Source of the DNA: CAVZGO01 sp963774935
GTDB taxonomy: Bacteria; Chloroflexota; Anaerolineae; Anaerolineales; UBA4823
Assembly (NCBI GenBank): GCA_963774935.1
Contig: CAVZGO010000003.1
Coordinates: 310,001 to 374,000 of the forward strand
Direction of reading: 5' to 3'
Length of the DNA: 64,000 bases
Each line of letters opens with the position of its first letter. Positions within the stretch are counted from its first letter, which is position 1. A program made the position numbers and the translations under genes. The notes beneath the pieces were generated by a model. The model searched no databases and was not told the origin of the DNA. It was given only the letters and a program-made list of their open reading frames with translations. Below, one piece after another: positions 26,702 through 33,820 of this stretch.

Positions 26702-27774
26702 TGCAATCCCAAGAACGAGTCGTCGTAGCAATGAGCGGTGGGGTCGACAGCTCTGTTGTGGCAGCATTGCTGGTGCAACAAGGATATGAAGTGATTGGAT
26801 TAATGCTGCGATTATGGAGTGAACCCGGTCAACAAGACAATAACCGTTGCTGCACGCCAGATTCGATGAGCCAGGCGCGTAGAGTTGCAGCAATTCTTGG
26901 TATCCCTTTTTATACACTTGATGCAAAGGAAGTGTTCCGCGCAAAAGTCGTGCAAAGTTTTATTGATGGGTATGGATCAGGCATCACTCCAAATCCATGC
27001 CTCGTGTGTAACAAAAATATCCGCTGGGGCTTTTTACTCGAACACGCGCTTGAGTTGGGAGCAAGCTGGATGGCGACTGGACACTATGCACGTATAACAC
27101 GGGATTCTAATAATCAAGCCAGTCTATATCGCGCGCTAGATACTACCAAAGATCAGTCTTATGTGCTCCATATCTTAACTCAAGCGCAGCTCGCGCATAC
27201 TTTATTTCCCCTCGGTGAATACACAAAATCTGAAGTCCGAGAATTAGCCAGACAATTTCACCTGCCAGTCGCAAAGCGGCCTGACAGCCAAGATTTGTGT
27301 TTTCTTGGTGACAGCAATTATCATGCCTTCTTACAACGAAATGCGCCAGACCTTAATCAAAATGGTCCCATATTGGACACTGAAGGCCAACAGTTAGGTG
27401 TTCACCAAGGACTGGCATATTACACGATCGGGCAGCGCAAAGGCCTCGGCCTGTCCTCACAGTTCCCGCTATACGTAATTGATAAGCTAGTCGACCAAAA
27501 TGCATTGATTGTAGGATCGATTGAGGAATTGGGACGCAACGATTTTCTTGTGGATAAATTAAATTGGATCAAGCAAGAACCTGAAATTCAAAAACCTTAT
27601 CTTACACAGGTGAAAATTCGATATAAAGCTCCAGACGTACCTGCCTGGATCACTGTAGGATCAAATAAGAAAGCCTACGTGAAACTCGATGCTCCCCTCC
27701 GCGATGTTACACCCGGTCAAGCAGCAGTATTTTATGATGGCGAGCTTCTCTTAGGTGGTGGGATCATTGTTTAA
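26701..27774 (+). CDS. mnmA: tRNA-specific 2-thiouridylase
   Basis: Inserts sulfur at C2 of the wobble uridine U34 in tRNA for Lys, Glu and Gln. 357 residues, full length. It shows the ATP pyrophosphatase P-loop MSGGVDSSVVAALL, the catalytic cysteine pair in TPNPCLVCNK and DSQDLCFLGD, and the tRNA-contacting YTIGQRKGLG. The C-terminal beta domain is complete. It directly follows a cysteine desulfurase with a one-base overlap. No TusA-like relay genes are nearby, as in Gram-positive-type systems where the desulfurase passes sulfur straight to MnmA. Confidence 0.96.
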   Translation: MQSQERVVVAMSGGVDSSVVAALLVQQGYEVIGLMLRLWSEPGQQDNNRCCTPDSMSQARRVAAILGIPFYTLDAKEVFRAKVVQSFIDGYGSGITPNPCLVCNKNIRWGFLLEHALELGASWMATGHYARITRDSNNQASLYRALDTTKDQSYVLHILTQAQLAHTLFPLGEYTKSEVRELARQFHLPVAKRPDSQDLCFLGDSNYHAFLQRNAPDLNQNGPILDTEGQQLGVHQGLAYYTIGQRKGLGLSSQFPLYVIDKLVDQNALIVGSIEELGRNDFLVDKLNWIKQEPEIQKPYLTQVKIRYKAPDVPAWITVGSNKKAYVKLDAPLRDVTPGQAAVFYDGELLLGGGIIV

Positions 27775-27807
27775 TTATTTTGATTTGGAAATACATACTG
27801 ATTATAA

Positions 27808-27846
27808 TAAAAACTCCCCGCCTGTATTTGTTCTCAGCGGGAAGTT
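27808..27846 (-). terminator. Terminator of the cold-shock gene
   Basis: AACTTCCCGC (27846-27837) pairs with 27821-27812 (one mismatch) across a 15-base loop. On the minus strand five T and an AT-rich tail follow. It lies 56 bases beyond the cold-shock stop and could also slow mnmA transcripts from the other side. Confidence 0.7.
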
Positions 27847-27901
27847 CGTGATTATTCAATTGTAGCTTGGCAAATTCGGGGAGAATTGCCTCTGGATCTA
27901 C

Positions 27902-28111
27902 TTATATTAAGGTAACTTTCGCTGCCTGCAATCCTTTCGGACCATTCTCAATACTGAATTCGACTTTCTGACCTTCCTGCAGGGCACGATATCCTTCCAT
28001 TTCGATAGCAGAGAAGTGGACAAATACATCCGCCCCCCCCTGACGTTCAATAAATCCATAACCCTTGCTGGAATTGAACCACTTTACTGTTCCGGTAACA
28101 CGCTCGTCCAT
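27902..28111 (-). CDS. Cold-shock protein (CspA family)
   Basis: A 69-residue single OB-fold RNA chaperone. RNP1 is GYGFIER and RNP2 is VFVHFSAI; the start TGTVKWFNSSKG and the end GPKGLQAAKV are typical. The ATG at 28111 is chosen because AAGGAG (28129-28124) lies 12 bases upstream; a TTG three codons earlier would be too close to it. Its sigma-70 promoter is at 28308-28280, leaving a leader of about 160 bases that contains a terminator-like hairpin. An IS1-family element ends only 13 bases upstream of the promoter. Confidence 0.93.
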   Translation of the reverse strand: MDERVTGTVKWFNSSKGYGFIERQGGADVFVHFSAIEMEGYRALQEGQKVEFSIENGPKGLQAAKVTLI

Positions 28112-28195
28112 TTGATACAAATACTCCTTTCAGAAAAACTGGATCTCTGATGGCCTTTCGTTGTTTCTCGCCTCGCAATAGCCGGAAGAATAAAC

Positions 28196-28233
28196 AAAAA
28201 AACCGGTCAAAACGGACAGTTCGTCCGAACCGG
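28196..28233 (-). promoter_or_regulatory. Terminator-like hairpin inside the cold-shock leader
   Basis: On the minus strand CCGGT (28233-28229) pairs with ACCGG (28207-28203), enclosing an inner stem CGGAC (28227-28223) with GTCCG (28217-28213) and a 5-base loop. Seven T follow at once (28202-28196). It lies between the csp promoter and the csp start codon, so it would end most transcripts unless opened, for example at low temperature. It may alternatively only block read-through from the transposase side. Confidence 0.62.
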
Positions 28234-28245
28234 CTACTTACGAAT

Positions 28246-28728
28246 TTATGTAGAACCAACGTGCCATCTTACTGGCCGAATATTATCAGGCATTATCAAT
28301 TCTGTCAAGTATCGTGCAAATGATAATGGGCCAATGAAATCCTTGATATGAGCTGGGTAGTCAGGGAACAACTGTTTATGAAGTTGCCGCCTGTTGTAAC
28401 AGTAAATAAACAGGCGTAAGGCACATTCAAGGGCGTGGGGACAGCGAGAGAAACATCGGGAGGATCTTGCCAGGCGAGCCAGGTAGTGGCGCAGCTCGGC
28501 GTTGTCACCTTCCACAGAATAGGTATCAGTTTTACCTTCGGAAACTTCATAACGACCATAGTGATACCACAAGCGATCGTAAGCATCAAAAGCATCGCTG
28601 AAATACTGTTTGGCCTTTGGTGCTTTGTCGACCATCCCCTGAATATCTTGTTGTGTGCGCTCCCAGACAACTTTGCAACTCAAGTAGCAGCGTGTTTGGC
28701 GGTCTACGATCGTGATGATGTAAATCCT
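28246..28728 (-). CDS. IS1-family transposase, second frame (DDE domain, chimeric C-terminus)
   Basis: After a -1 shift on the A7 run (28736-28730) the frame continues as RIYIITIVDRQT, supplying the second catalytic aspartate, and later VEGDNAELRHYLARLAR, supplying the glutamate region of the IS1 DDE domain. The natural element stops at GPLS, as seen in the second copy at 29412. Here the element is broken at 28322, and 24 foreign residues encoded by the cold-shock promoter region are added before a stop at 28246. The core is otherwise whole, so the protein may still fold, but the element cannot move without its right end. Confidence 0.8.
   Translation of the reverse strand, partial: RIYIITIVDRQTRCYLSCKVVWERTQQDIQGMVDKAPKAKQYFSDAFDAYDRLWYHYGRYEVSEGKTDTYSVEGDNAELRHYLARLARSSRCFSRCPHALECALRLFIYCYNRRQLHKQLFPDYPAHIKDFIGPLSFARYLTELIMPDNIRPVRWHVGST
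28280..28308 (-). promoter_or_regulatory. Sigma-70 promoter of the cold-shock gene
   Basis: On the minus strand TTGACA (28308-28303), 17 bases, TAATAT (28285-28280). It is nearly ideal. The expected start is near 28273. It lies inside the apparent 3' end of the transposase reading frame, because that frame runs past the truncated element into this DNA. Confidence 0.82.
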
Positions 28729-29100
28729 GTTTTTTTCTTGCCGATAAAGGTGAATAACTCATCCATTTCGGCGGTCTTGACGTCTTTAGGTACTGGCGCT
28801 TCGGGTAAATTAGCCGCACTCGCTTTGACCCATAACGACACGGTGCGATGGTGGATACCTAGATGGCGACCGATCCGGCGTAAATTCATGCCATCCACGT
28901 ATAGCTGTAGCGCTTGTTTTCGCACTTCGTCGGGATAACCATGCTGTTTTGGTTCTGGCGTATACTTGTGACCGCAGTGCATGCACTTGTATCTTTGTGA
29001 TCCTGATTGCGTTTCGCCAGCTCGATTTTGGCGTGTGGTTTGGTGACAGTGTGGGCATGTTTGCATGGTATGATTTTACCCCATAAATTTAGCCACTCCC
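28322..29100 (-). mobile_element. IS1-family insertion sequence, right end missing
   Basis: The left terminus is GGGAGTGGCTAA, read on the minus strand from 29100. The same 12 bases occur inverted as TTAGCCACTCCC at 29410-29421, at the end of the second copy, which defines the terminal repeat. This copy should end with TTAGCCACTCCC just after CCATTATC at 28322, but it breaks off there and runs into the cold-shock promoter region. No terminal repeat and no target duplication is found on that side. Confidence 0.8.
28704..29066 (-). CDS. IS1-family transposase, first frame (InsA-like zinc finger and HTH)
   Basis: 120 residues. The N-terminal zinc ribbon (CPHCHQT...CMHCGHKY) and the helix-turn-helix (VDGMNLRRIGRHLGIHHRTVSLWVK) bind the element ends. 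Near its end MDELFTFIG carries the first aspartate of the catalytic triad. The frame then runs over AAGAAAAAAAC, and a -1 slip there joins it to the second frame, as in IS1 itself. Without slippage a short InsA-like protein is made, which in IS1 acts as a repressor. The ATG lies 34 bases inside the left terminus. Confidence 0.86.
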   Translation of the reverse strand: MQTCPHCHQTTRQNRAGETQSGSQRYKCMHCGHKYTPEPKQHGYPDEVRKQALQLYVDGMNLRRIGRHLGIHHRTVSLWVKASAANLPEAPVPKDVKTAEMDELFTFIGKKKTGFTSSRS

Positions 29101-29421
29101 GACAAAGCACCAAAGGCCAAACAGTATTTCAGCGATGCTTTTGATGCTTACGATCGCTTGTGGTATCACTATGGTCGTTATGAAGTTTCCGAAGGTAAAA
29201 CTGATACCTATTCTGTGGAAGGTGACAACGCCGAGCTGCGCCACTACCTGGCTCGCCTGGCAAGATCCTCCCGATGTTTCTCTCGCTGTCCCCACGCCCT
29301 TGAATGTGCCTTACGCCTGTTTATTTACTGTTACAACAGGCGGCAACTTCATAAACAGTTGTTCCCTGACTACCCAGCTCATATCAAGGATTTCATTGGC
29401 CCATTATCTTAGCCACTCCCT
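29100..29421 (+). mobile_element. Second, partial IS1-family copy in inverted orientation
   Basis: Positions 29100-29408 repeat 28630-28322 in reverse complement over 309 bases; I saw no difference. The fragment holds the last 103 codons of the transposase (frame from 29101, stop TAG at 29410-29412) and the right terminal repeat TTAGCCACTCCC (29410-29421). It is joined directly to the left terminus of the first copy. The 5' two thirds are absent, so it is a dead fragment. Identity of the arms means the event is recent. Confidence 0.85.
29101..29412 (+). pseudogene. Transposase 3' fragment (IS1 family)
   Basis: An open frame from 29101 to the stop at 29412 encodes the last 103 residues of the same transposase, from DKAPKAKQYF to DFIGPLS. 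It has no start codon or zinc-finger/HTH part, and it lacks the first two DDE aspartates. It shows where the intact element ends its coding region: the stop codon overlaps the terminal repeat. Confidence 0.85.
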
Positions 29422-29547
29422 GCAAATTTATGTTTCGCTTCCAATCGTTTATGGGCATAATGGTGTCCATGCTATAATCCTTTGCACGCTCGATTAATTA
29501 AATTAGTTCAATATTTATCAAATCATTTACATTTAGGAATTACAGCT

Positions 29548-30414
29548 TTGGAAAAGAATAAAAATATAACCTCTCAAGGGGATTTAATTTTACTGGTAAG
29601 CCCCACCAATAAAACCTTTATTTTGCGCCTGGCTGCCGGTGGACAACTTCAAACCCATCGAGGGGTCATCAATCATGACGACCTGCTAGGTCAGCCGTGG
29701 GGGAGTGAAGTATATACACATAAAGGCAGCGTCTATATCCTCCTTCAACCAGGATTGGCTGATCTATTGAAGGAGACACGACGCAATACACAAATTATGT
29801 ACTTAAAAGATATCAGCTTTGTGCTACTCACCATGGGAATCGGACCTGGAACCCATGTAATCGAAGCAGGTACCGGCTCTGGTGCGCTTACCACTGCCTT
29901 AGCCTGGGCAGTGGGATCAGAAGGGCATGTCACGAGTTATGAAACCCGCCTTGAAATGCAAAACCTAGCACTGAAAAATCTTGAACGGGTCGGACTGGAT
30001 GACAGGGTAACATTTAAGTTGAAAGACATCAGTCAAGGTTTTGAGGAGAACATGGTTGATTCGGTTTTCCTGGATGTACCTAATTCTTACGACTATCTGT
30101 CTCAGGTGCATCGAGTATTAAAACCGGGGGGATACTTTGGCTCAATTTTACCGACCACAAATCAGGTCATCCGACTATTAAGTTCATTAAGCCGCGAGCC
30201 GTTTGCTTTTACAGATGTATGCGAAGTATTACTGCGCTATTACAAACCTGTTGCTGAACGGTTCCGACCCACCGATCGCATGGTAGCACATACAGGATTT
30301 TTAATTTTTGCACGTGCGATGCTTCCTGGAGTCAATTCAGGTGTGATTCTTGACCTTACGAACGAAGACAACATGCTAAGTGATAATAAAATTGAAATCG
30401 ATGACGCCAGCTAG
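29548..30414 (+). CDS. trmI: tRNA (adenine-N1-)-methyltransferase, TrmI family
   Basis: Methylates N1 of A58 in the T-loop of tRNA as a homotetramer. Motif I is HVIEAGTGSGALTTALA, followed by GHVTSYETRLEMQNLA, then the catalytic-region FLDVPNSYDYL and LKPGGYFGSILPTTNQV. The N-terminal beta domain starts with SQGDLILLVSPTNKTFILRL. I place the start at the TTG at 29548, with AGGAA 8 bases upstream; the upstream in-frame extension to 29482 has no ribosome site and lies outside the family fold. A TATAAT (29473-29478) is the likely -10. About 288 residues, normal length. Confidence 0.9.
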   Translation: MEKNKNITSQGDLILLVSPTNKTFILRLAAGGQLQTHRGVINHDDLLGQPWGSEVYTHKGSVYILLQPGLADLLKETRRNTQIMYLKDISFVLLTMGIGPGTHVIEAGTGSGALTTALAWAVGSEGHVTSYETRLEMQNLALKNLERVGLDDRVTFKLKDISQGFEENMVDSVFLDVPNSYDYLSQVHRVLKPGGYFGSILPTTNQVIRLLSSLSREPFAFTDVCEVLLRYYKPVAERFRPTDRMVAHTGFLIFARAMLPGVNSGVILDLTNEDNMLSDNKIEIDDAS

Positions 30415-30437
30415 TGCCTGATTAAAACATTAGGAAA

Positions 30438-31067
30438 ATGCACCGTTTTCAGGATTTAACCCTCAGCGAAATTTCGAATCGCCTTGAAAATGGAATACAC
30501 TCAGCGGTAGATCCACATTACCCTGAGCGCTTATTTCTCACACAATTCTTGACAAATGAACCTCGCCCAGCGTCAGTTTTGATCCCACTTCTCCAGTATG
30601 AAGATGAATGGCATATCCTCTTTACCCGGCGTCACCCTGATCTTCCGGAGCACAGCGGACAGGTATCATTCCCAGGCGGGAGAATGGATGATGGTGATGC
30701 TTCGCCGGAAGAAACCGCCCTGCGCGAGGCATGGGAAGAAATCGGCTTGCGACCTGGGGATGTGACCATTCTAGGCAGATTACACGAATTTCTGACCATC
30801 ACAAATTATCTCGTTACCCCTGTTGTGGGAGTAATTCCCTGGCCTTATCCCCTCCACCTGTCCAAAGAAGAGGTTAGCCGGGCTTTTACTATTCCACTCG
30901 CCTGGTTAGCCGACCGAGCTAATTATGAAGAACGACCCCGTATTATTCCCGGACCATTTCCTCCTATTCCCGTAATCTATTTCCATCCTTATGACGGGGA
31001 GATTTTATGGGGTGCTACTGCCCGCTTTACATTGTCCCTGTTAAATACTCTGGAAGACCGGACTTAA
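30438..31067 (+). CDS. Nudix hydrolase, CoA pyrophosphatase-like
   Basis: 209 residues. The Nudix box runs GGRMDDGDASPEETALREAWEEIG, beginning near residue 73, with all catalytic glutamates present. The preceding RRHPDLPEHSGQVSFPGG is the NudL/CoAse-type signature of enzymes that split coenzyme A into 4'-phosphopantetheine and 3',5'-ADP. The C-terminal part (WGATARFTLSLL) also fits. Starts at the ATG at 30438, 23 bases after the trmI stop, so probably co-transcribed with it. Confidence 0.9.
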   Translation: MHRFQDLTLSEISNRLENGIHSAVDPHYPERLFLTQFLTNEPRPASVLIPLLQYEDEWHILFTRRHPDLPEHSGQVSFPGGRMDDGDASPEETALREAWEEIGLRPGDVTILGRLHEFLTITNYLVTPVVGVIPWPYPLHLSKEEVSRAFTIPLAWLADRANYEERPRIIPGPFPPIPVIYFHPYDGEILWGATARFTLSLLNTLEDRT

Positions 31068-31097
31068 TAACAATGCAGATAATGAAATTAAACGAAA

Positions 31098-31135
31098 ACA
31101 GGTGGTAAATATTGGCATAGAACTTTACCACCTGT
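31098..31135. terminator. Hairpin terminator between convergent nudix and L25 genes
   Basis: ACAGGTGGTAAA (31098-31109) pairs perfectly with 31124-31135, loop 14 bases. Read on the minus strand it is followed by GTTTTCGTTT and would end the L25 transcript. On the plus strand a T-run comes about 20 bases later. Confidence 0.65.
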
Positions 31136-31202
31136 CTCACGGTTGCTTGGTTTTTTCGAATCTAACGAAACTCGGTAACCATCAAGAGTTGTGTTAGTAA
31201 GA

Positions 31203-31838
31203 TTAGAACTCTTCTTCTTTCTTACCTCGTTCAACTACATCAGGTTCTGCTGCAGCACTCGCAACTTCAATCTCTACCTCTTCAGCGGCCTGACCTGTTA
31301 CCACAACGATCACTTCGTCCGGATCATCCATAATCTGCACCCTGGCAGGAAGAATAAGATCTCGTATATGAAGCGTATCGCCGATCTCGACTAAGCCAGA
31401 AATGTCCACGGTCAAACGGTCTGGTAGATCACGCGGGAGTGCTTCGACTTCTACCCGTTCCCTCGCGGCTACGAGAACACCATTCAGGTTTTTCACTGCT
31501 GGTGCTTCACCCATTAATTCAATCATCACATTCGTGCGGAACTTCTCAGTCAGTGAGACTTCCTGGAAGTCAATATGAATCAATGAACTGGTAATCGGTT
31601 GGCGTTGTTTTTCTCTAACCAAAGTTGTATAGAGAGATCCGTTAACATCGACGATGACGAGCTGAGATGATGTAATCGTCGGCAGGACGCGGCTGGCTTC
31701 GCGAAAATCCAGTGAAATCGAGATCGGTGTATGACCGAGGCCATAAATAACCGCTGGTAACTGACCTTGCCGCCTTAATGCTTTTACCTGCTTTCCTAAA
31801 ACTGTGCGGGGTTCCGCTTTTAAAACTAGGTCTTTCAT
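31203..31838 (-). CDS. rplY: Ribosomal protein L25 (general stress protein CTC type)
   Basis: Binds 5S rRNA in the large ribosomal subunit. 211 residues from the ATG at 31838, chosen because AAGGA lies just upstream and LKAEPRTVLGKQVKALRRQGQLPAVIYG is the family N-terminus. The N-terminal L25 domain (1-95) is followed by the CTC/TL5 beta domain, with GVLVAARERVEVEALPRDLPD and the IGDTLHIRDLILP turn. The acidic tail (EEVEIEVASAAAEPDVVE) is typical of the long form. A structured 125-base region lies upstream. Confidence 0.94.
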   Translation of the reverse strand: MKDLVLKAEPRTVLGKQVKALRRQGQLPAVIYGLGHTPISISLDFREASRVLPTITSSQLVIVDVNGSLYTTLVREKQRQPITSSLIHIDFQEVSLTEKFRTNVMIELMGEAPAVKNLNGVLVAARERVEVEALPRDLPDRLTVDISGLVEIGDTLHIRDLILPARVQIMDDPDEVIVVVTGQAAEEVEIEVASAAAEPDVVERGKKEEEF

Positions 31839-31963
31839 GTTATCCTTCCTCGAAGCGCCTCTCACCTGGGCTTACCAGGTTACCCTCGCTCCTCAGCAAA
31901 TTTCCGGCTCTCACCGGTTTAATATTCGGCTTGACAAGGGTGATTTCCTGCCATCCGCTCTCA
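31839..31963 (-). promoter_or_regulatory. Structured leader of the L25 gene
   Basis: Two hairpins are visible on the minus strand: CCGG (31917-31914) with CCGG (31907-31904), and ACCTGG (31880-31875) with CCAGGT (31869-31864), the latter 26 bases before the start codon. Ribosomal protein mRNAs often carry autoregulatory structures, but nothing here identifies the ligand. No clear -35/-10 pair was found. Confidence 0.35.
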
Positions 31964-32449
31964 TTACTTTCTTCCGAAAATCAATCGCTGGATCAGGTAG
32001 ATAAGACCCAGGCCTAATCCAGCGGTGATACCGATCAATATCGCTCTGGGGGTATCCACCTGTGTTTCTACCAGACCATCTACTCGACCAGCGAGTAATA
32101 TGGTAGTGTGATAAGGGCCACCTGATGCTTCCCGTGCAACGATGACTCCAGCCTGAGAGTTGTTTAGCTCTATGGCATCCCCTACTACCAGTCCTGATTG
32201 TGAATCATTGATAATAGCATGATCTGCCAGGAAGACAGCCGTAACACTATTTTCAAGATTGGCTGTCTGTGCTTTTAATGAGAAGACCCCGCTTTCTTGC
32301 AAATTTGCCTCATGCGCCAGGACTTTTCCAACACTGGTTTCATTGACATTAACTATATCGGCAAGGATCTGGTCATCTTCTGTCTGTTCCAGGTTTGTTA
32401 CACCTGATTCCAAATTGGATCGATTTTCATCAAACGATATATCGCTCAC
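31964..32449 (-). CDS. Unknown tail-anchored protein with degenerate beta-helix-like repeats
   Basis: 161 residues that I cannot assign to a family. Residues about 30-115 form imperfect 16-18-residue repeats built on the pattern A-x-L-x-x-S-x-V/A (TSVGKVLAHEANLQESG, then SLKAQTANLENS, then LADHAIINDSQSG, then VGDAIELNNSQAG). They resemble the short beta rungs of polymer-forming or beta-helix proteins. A single membrane helix (AILIGITAGLGLGLIYLIQRLIF, about 136-158) with GRK at the end would anchor it by its C-terminus with the repeats in the cytoplasm. No signal peptide. It sits alone between the Fe-ADH terminator and L25. Confidence 0.72.
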   Translation of the reverse strand: MSDISFDENRSNLESGVTNLEQTEDDQILADIVNVNETSVGKVLAHEANLQESGVFSLKAQTANLENSVTAVFLADHAIINDSQSGLVVGDAIELNNSQAGVIVAREASGGPYHTTILLAGRVDGLVETQVDTPRAILIGITAGLGLGLIYLIQRLIFGRK

Positions 32450-32500
32450 TCAGCACCTTCGTTCTGAAACTATCTCTATATGTCTATCGCCAATGCGCAT

Positions 32501-32527
32501 AAAAATGCCTCCGCTGAGCGGAGGCAT
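32501..32527 (-). terminator. Terminator of the Fe-ADH gene
   Basis: ATGCCTCCGC (32505-32514) and its exact complement (32518-32527) form a 10-bp stem with a 3-base loop. On the minus strand five T follow (32505-32501). The other bases in 32450-32641 show nothing further. Confidence 0.85.
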
Positions 32528-32641
32528 ATCCATCAAAGCGGACATAATTTTAGCCTTGGCTTACGATTTCGTCAATACCAGATACTAGATTTCTTCGCGC
32601 TTTCAATTTTACAATATGGTGCTCACTCCAATCCGGAAAAA

Positions 32642-33811
32642 TTATAAGGTTTGTAGCAATATCTCTCTCAACTCTGAGGGCTCAAGTTTTATTGGGTTGC
32701 CTTGCATACTACTGGCTTTTGCCGATTGATCTGCAACCTCATCAAGCTCATCAAGTCTCATTCCCAACTGAGTAAAGCGAGGAATTGCTAAATCTTCTAC
32801 TAGAGTTTCCAGCCACTCAACAAGGTCGTCAAGTGATGCTGCTGGGTTGTTCGTCACTAATCGGGCAATATCAGCGTATCTTTCTAATGCTGTGTGACCA
32901 GACTGGCGGGATCGAAGAGCATGAATATTCGTTTTTGTACACACTGGTAGTAACCTGGCGCAGATTACCCCATGCGGGGCTGAATATCGCCCACCAATAA
33001 CACCAGCAAAACCGTGCACTGCCCCCAATTTAGCATTGGCTAATGCTAATCCACCAAACAGGCTAACAACCGCCATGTCCTGGCGTGCATCCTCAAAAAT
33101 ACCTGGCTCACATACCTGGCGAAGTGATCTGGCTGCTCTGCGTATTCCTTCCAGGCATAATGCGTCAGTGAGTGGATTTGCTTTATTTGAGACATAAGGT
33201 TCTATCACCTGTGTCAGGGCATCCATCCCCGTGCTTGCAGTGATATTTTGCGGAAGTTGATATGTGAGCTCAGGATCAATGATGGCCAATCGAGCCAGCA
33301 TCATCGGACTCCGCAAGCTTACTTTTACATGTGTGTCCGGCAAGCTCGGTAAAGGAACGCTTAATACTGCATTACTGGTGACCTCCGAACCAGTTCCAGC
33401 CGTTGTTGGAACTGCTACGAAAGGTAAACCATGAGTCTTTAGAGGCTGCCCTCGACCAACAACTTCAAGATAATCCAGGACATCACCTGGATTGCCGGCT
33501 AAGGCAGCAATTGCTTTACCAGTGTCAAGAGCGCTGCCACCGCCTAAGCCAATAACCAGCTCACAACCTGCTTCTCGGGCTAAATCCACTCCCGTACTTA
33601 AACCTTTCAACTCAGGTTCTTGTGTTACTGGATAAATGGTCACCTGACATTCAGCAGTATGTAGTAGCTCAACTAATTTCCCCTGTATTCCCTCGGTTGC
33701 GCCACTGGTCAATAAGACTTTCTTACCCTTGCATCCAGCGGCTTGAGCAATGCCATTAATAGCACCAGGGCCAAATATTATTCTGGTTGCAGTCGCAAAT
33801 TCAAAGTTCAT
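32642..33811 (-). CDS. Iron-containing alcohol dehydrogenase
   Basis: 389 residues of the group III (Fe-ADH) family, NAD(P)-dependent and cytoplasmic. Seen are FATATRIIFGPGAING at the start, the nucleotide-binding GLGGGSALDTGKAIA near residue 95, VPTTAGTGSEVTSNAV, and the metal-site helix AKLGAVHGFAGVIGGRYSAPHGVICA, where two histidines and an upstream DALTQ aspartate bind iron. The substrate could be an alcohol, a lactaldehyde-type compound or a hydroxy acid; the sequence does not decide. It starts 9 bases after the ABM-domain gene, which should share its pathway. Confidence 0.92.
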   Translation of the reverse strand: MNFEFATATRIIFGPGAINGIAQAAGCKGKKVLLTSGATEGIQGKLVELLHTAECQVTIYPVTQEPELKGLSTGVDLAREAGCELVIGLGGGSALDTGKAIAALAGNPGDVLDYLEVVGRGQPLKTHGLPFVAVPTTAGTGSEVTSNAVLSVPLPSLPDTHVKVSLRSPMMLARLAIIDPELTYQLPQNITASTGMDALTQVIEPYVSNKANPLTDALCLEGIRRAARSLRQVCEPGIFEDARQDMAVVSLFGGLALANAKLGAVHGFAGVIGGRYSAPHGVICARLLPVCTKTNIHALRSRQSGHTALERYADIARLVTNNPAASLDDLVEWLETLVEDLAIPRFTQLGMRLDELDEVADQSAKASSMQGNPIKLEPSELREILLQTL

Positions 33812-33820
33812 CCGATTCTC

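Noticed and set aside
28196..28233. Hairpin as the end of the insertion sequence
   Set aside because: The true terminal repeat is GGGAGTGGCTAA/TTAGCCACTCCC. This hairpin lies outside the repeated region and downstream of the csp promoter.
28435..28938. Plus-strand open frame across the transposase region
   Set aside because: It is antisense to the transposase and has no coding signature of its own.
29482..29547. Longer N-terminus for TrmI starting at a TTG at 29482
   Set aside because: It has no ribosome site, starts right at the -10 box, and the extra residues lie outside the family fold.
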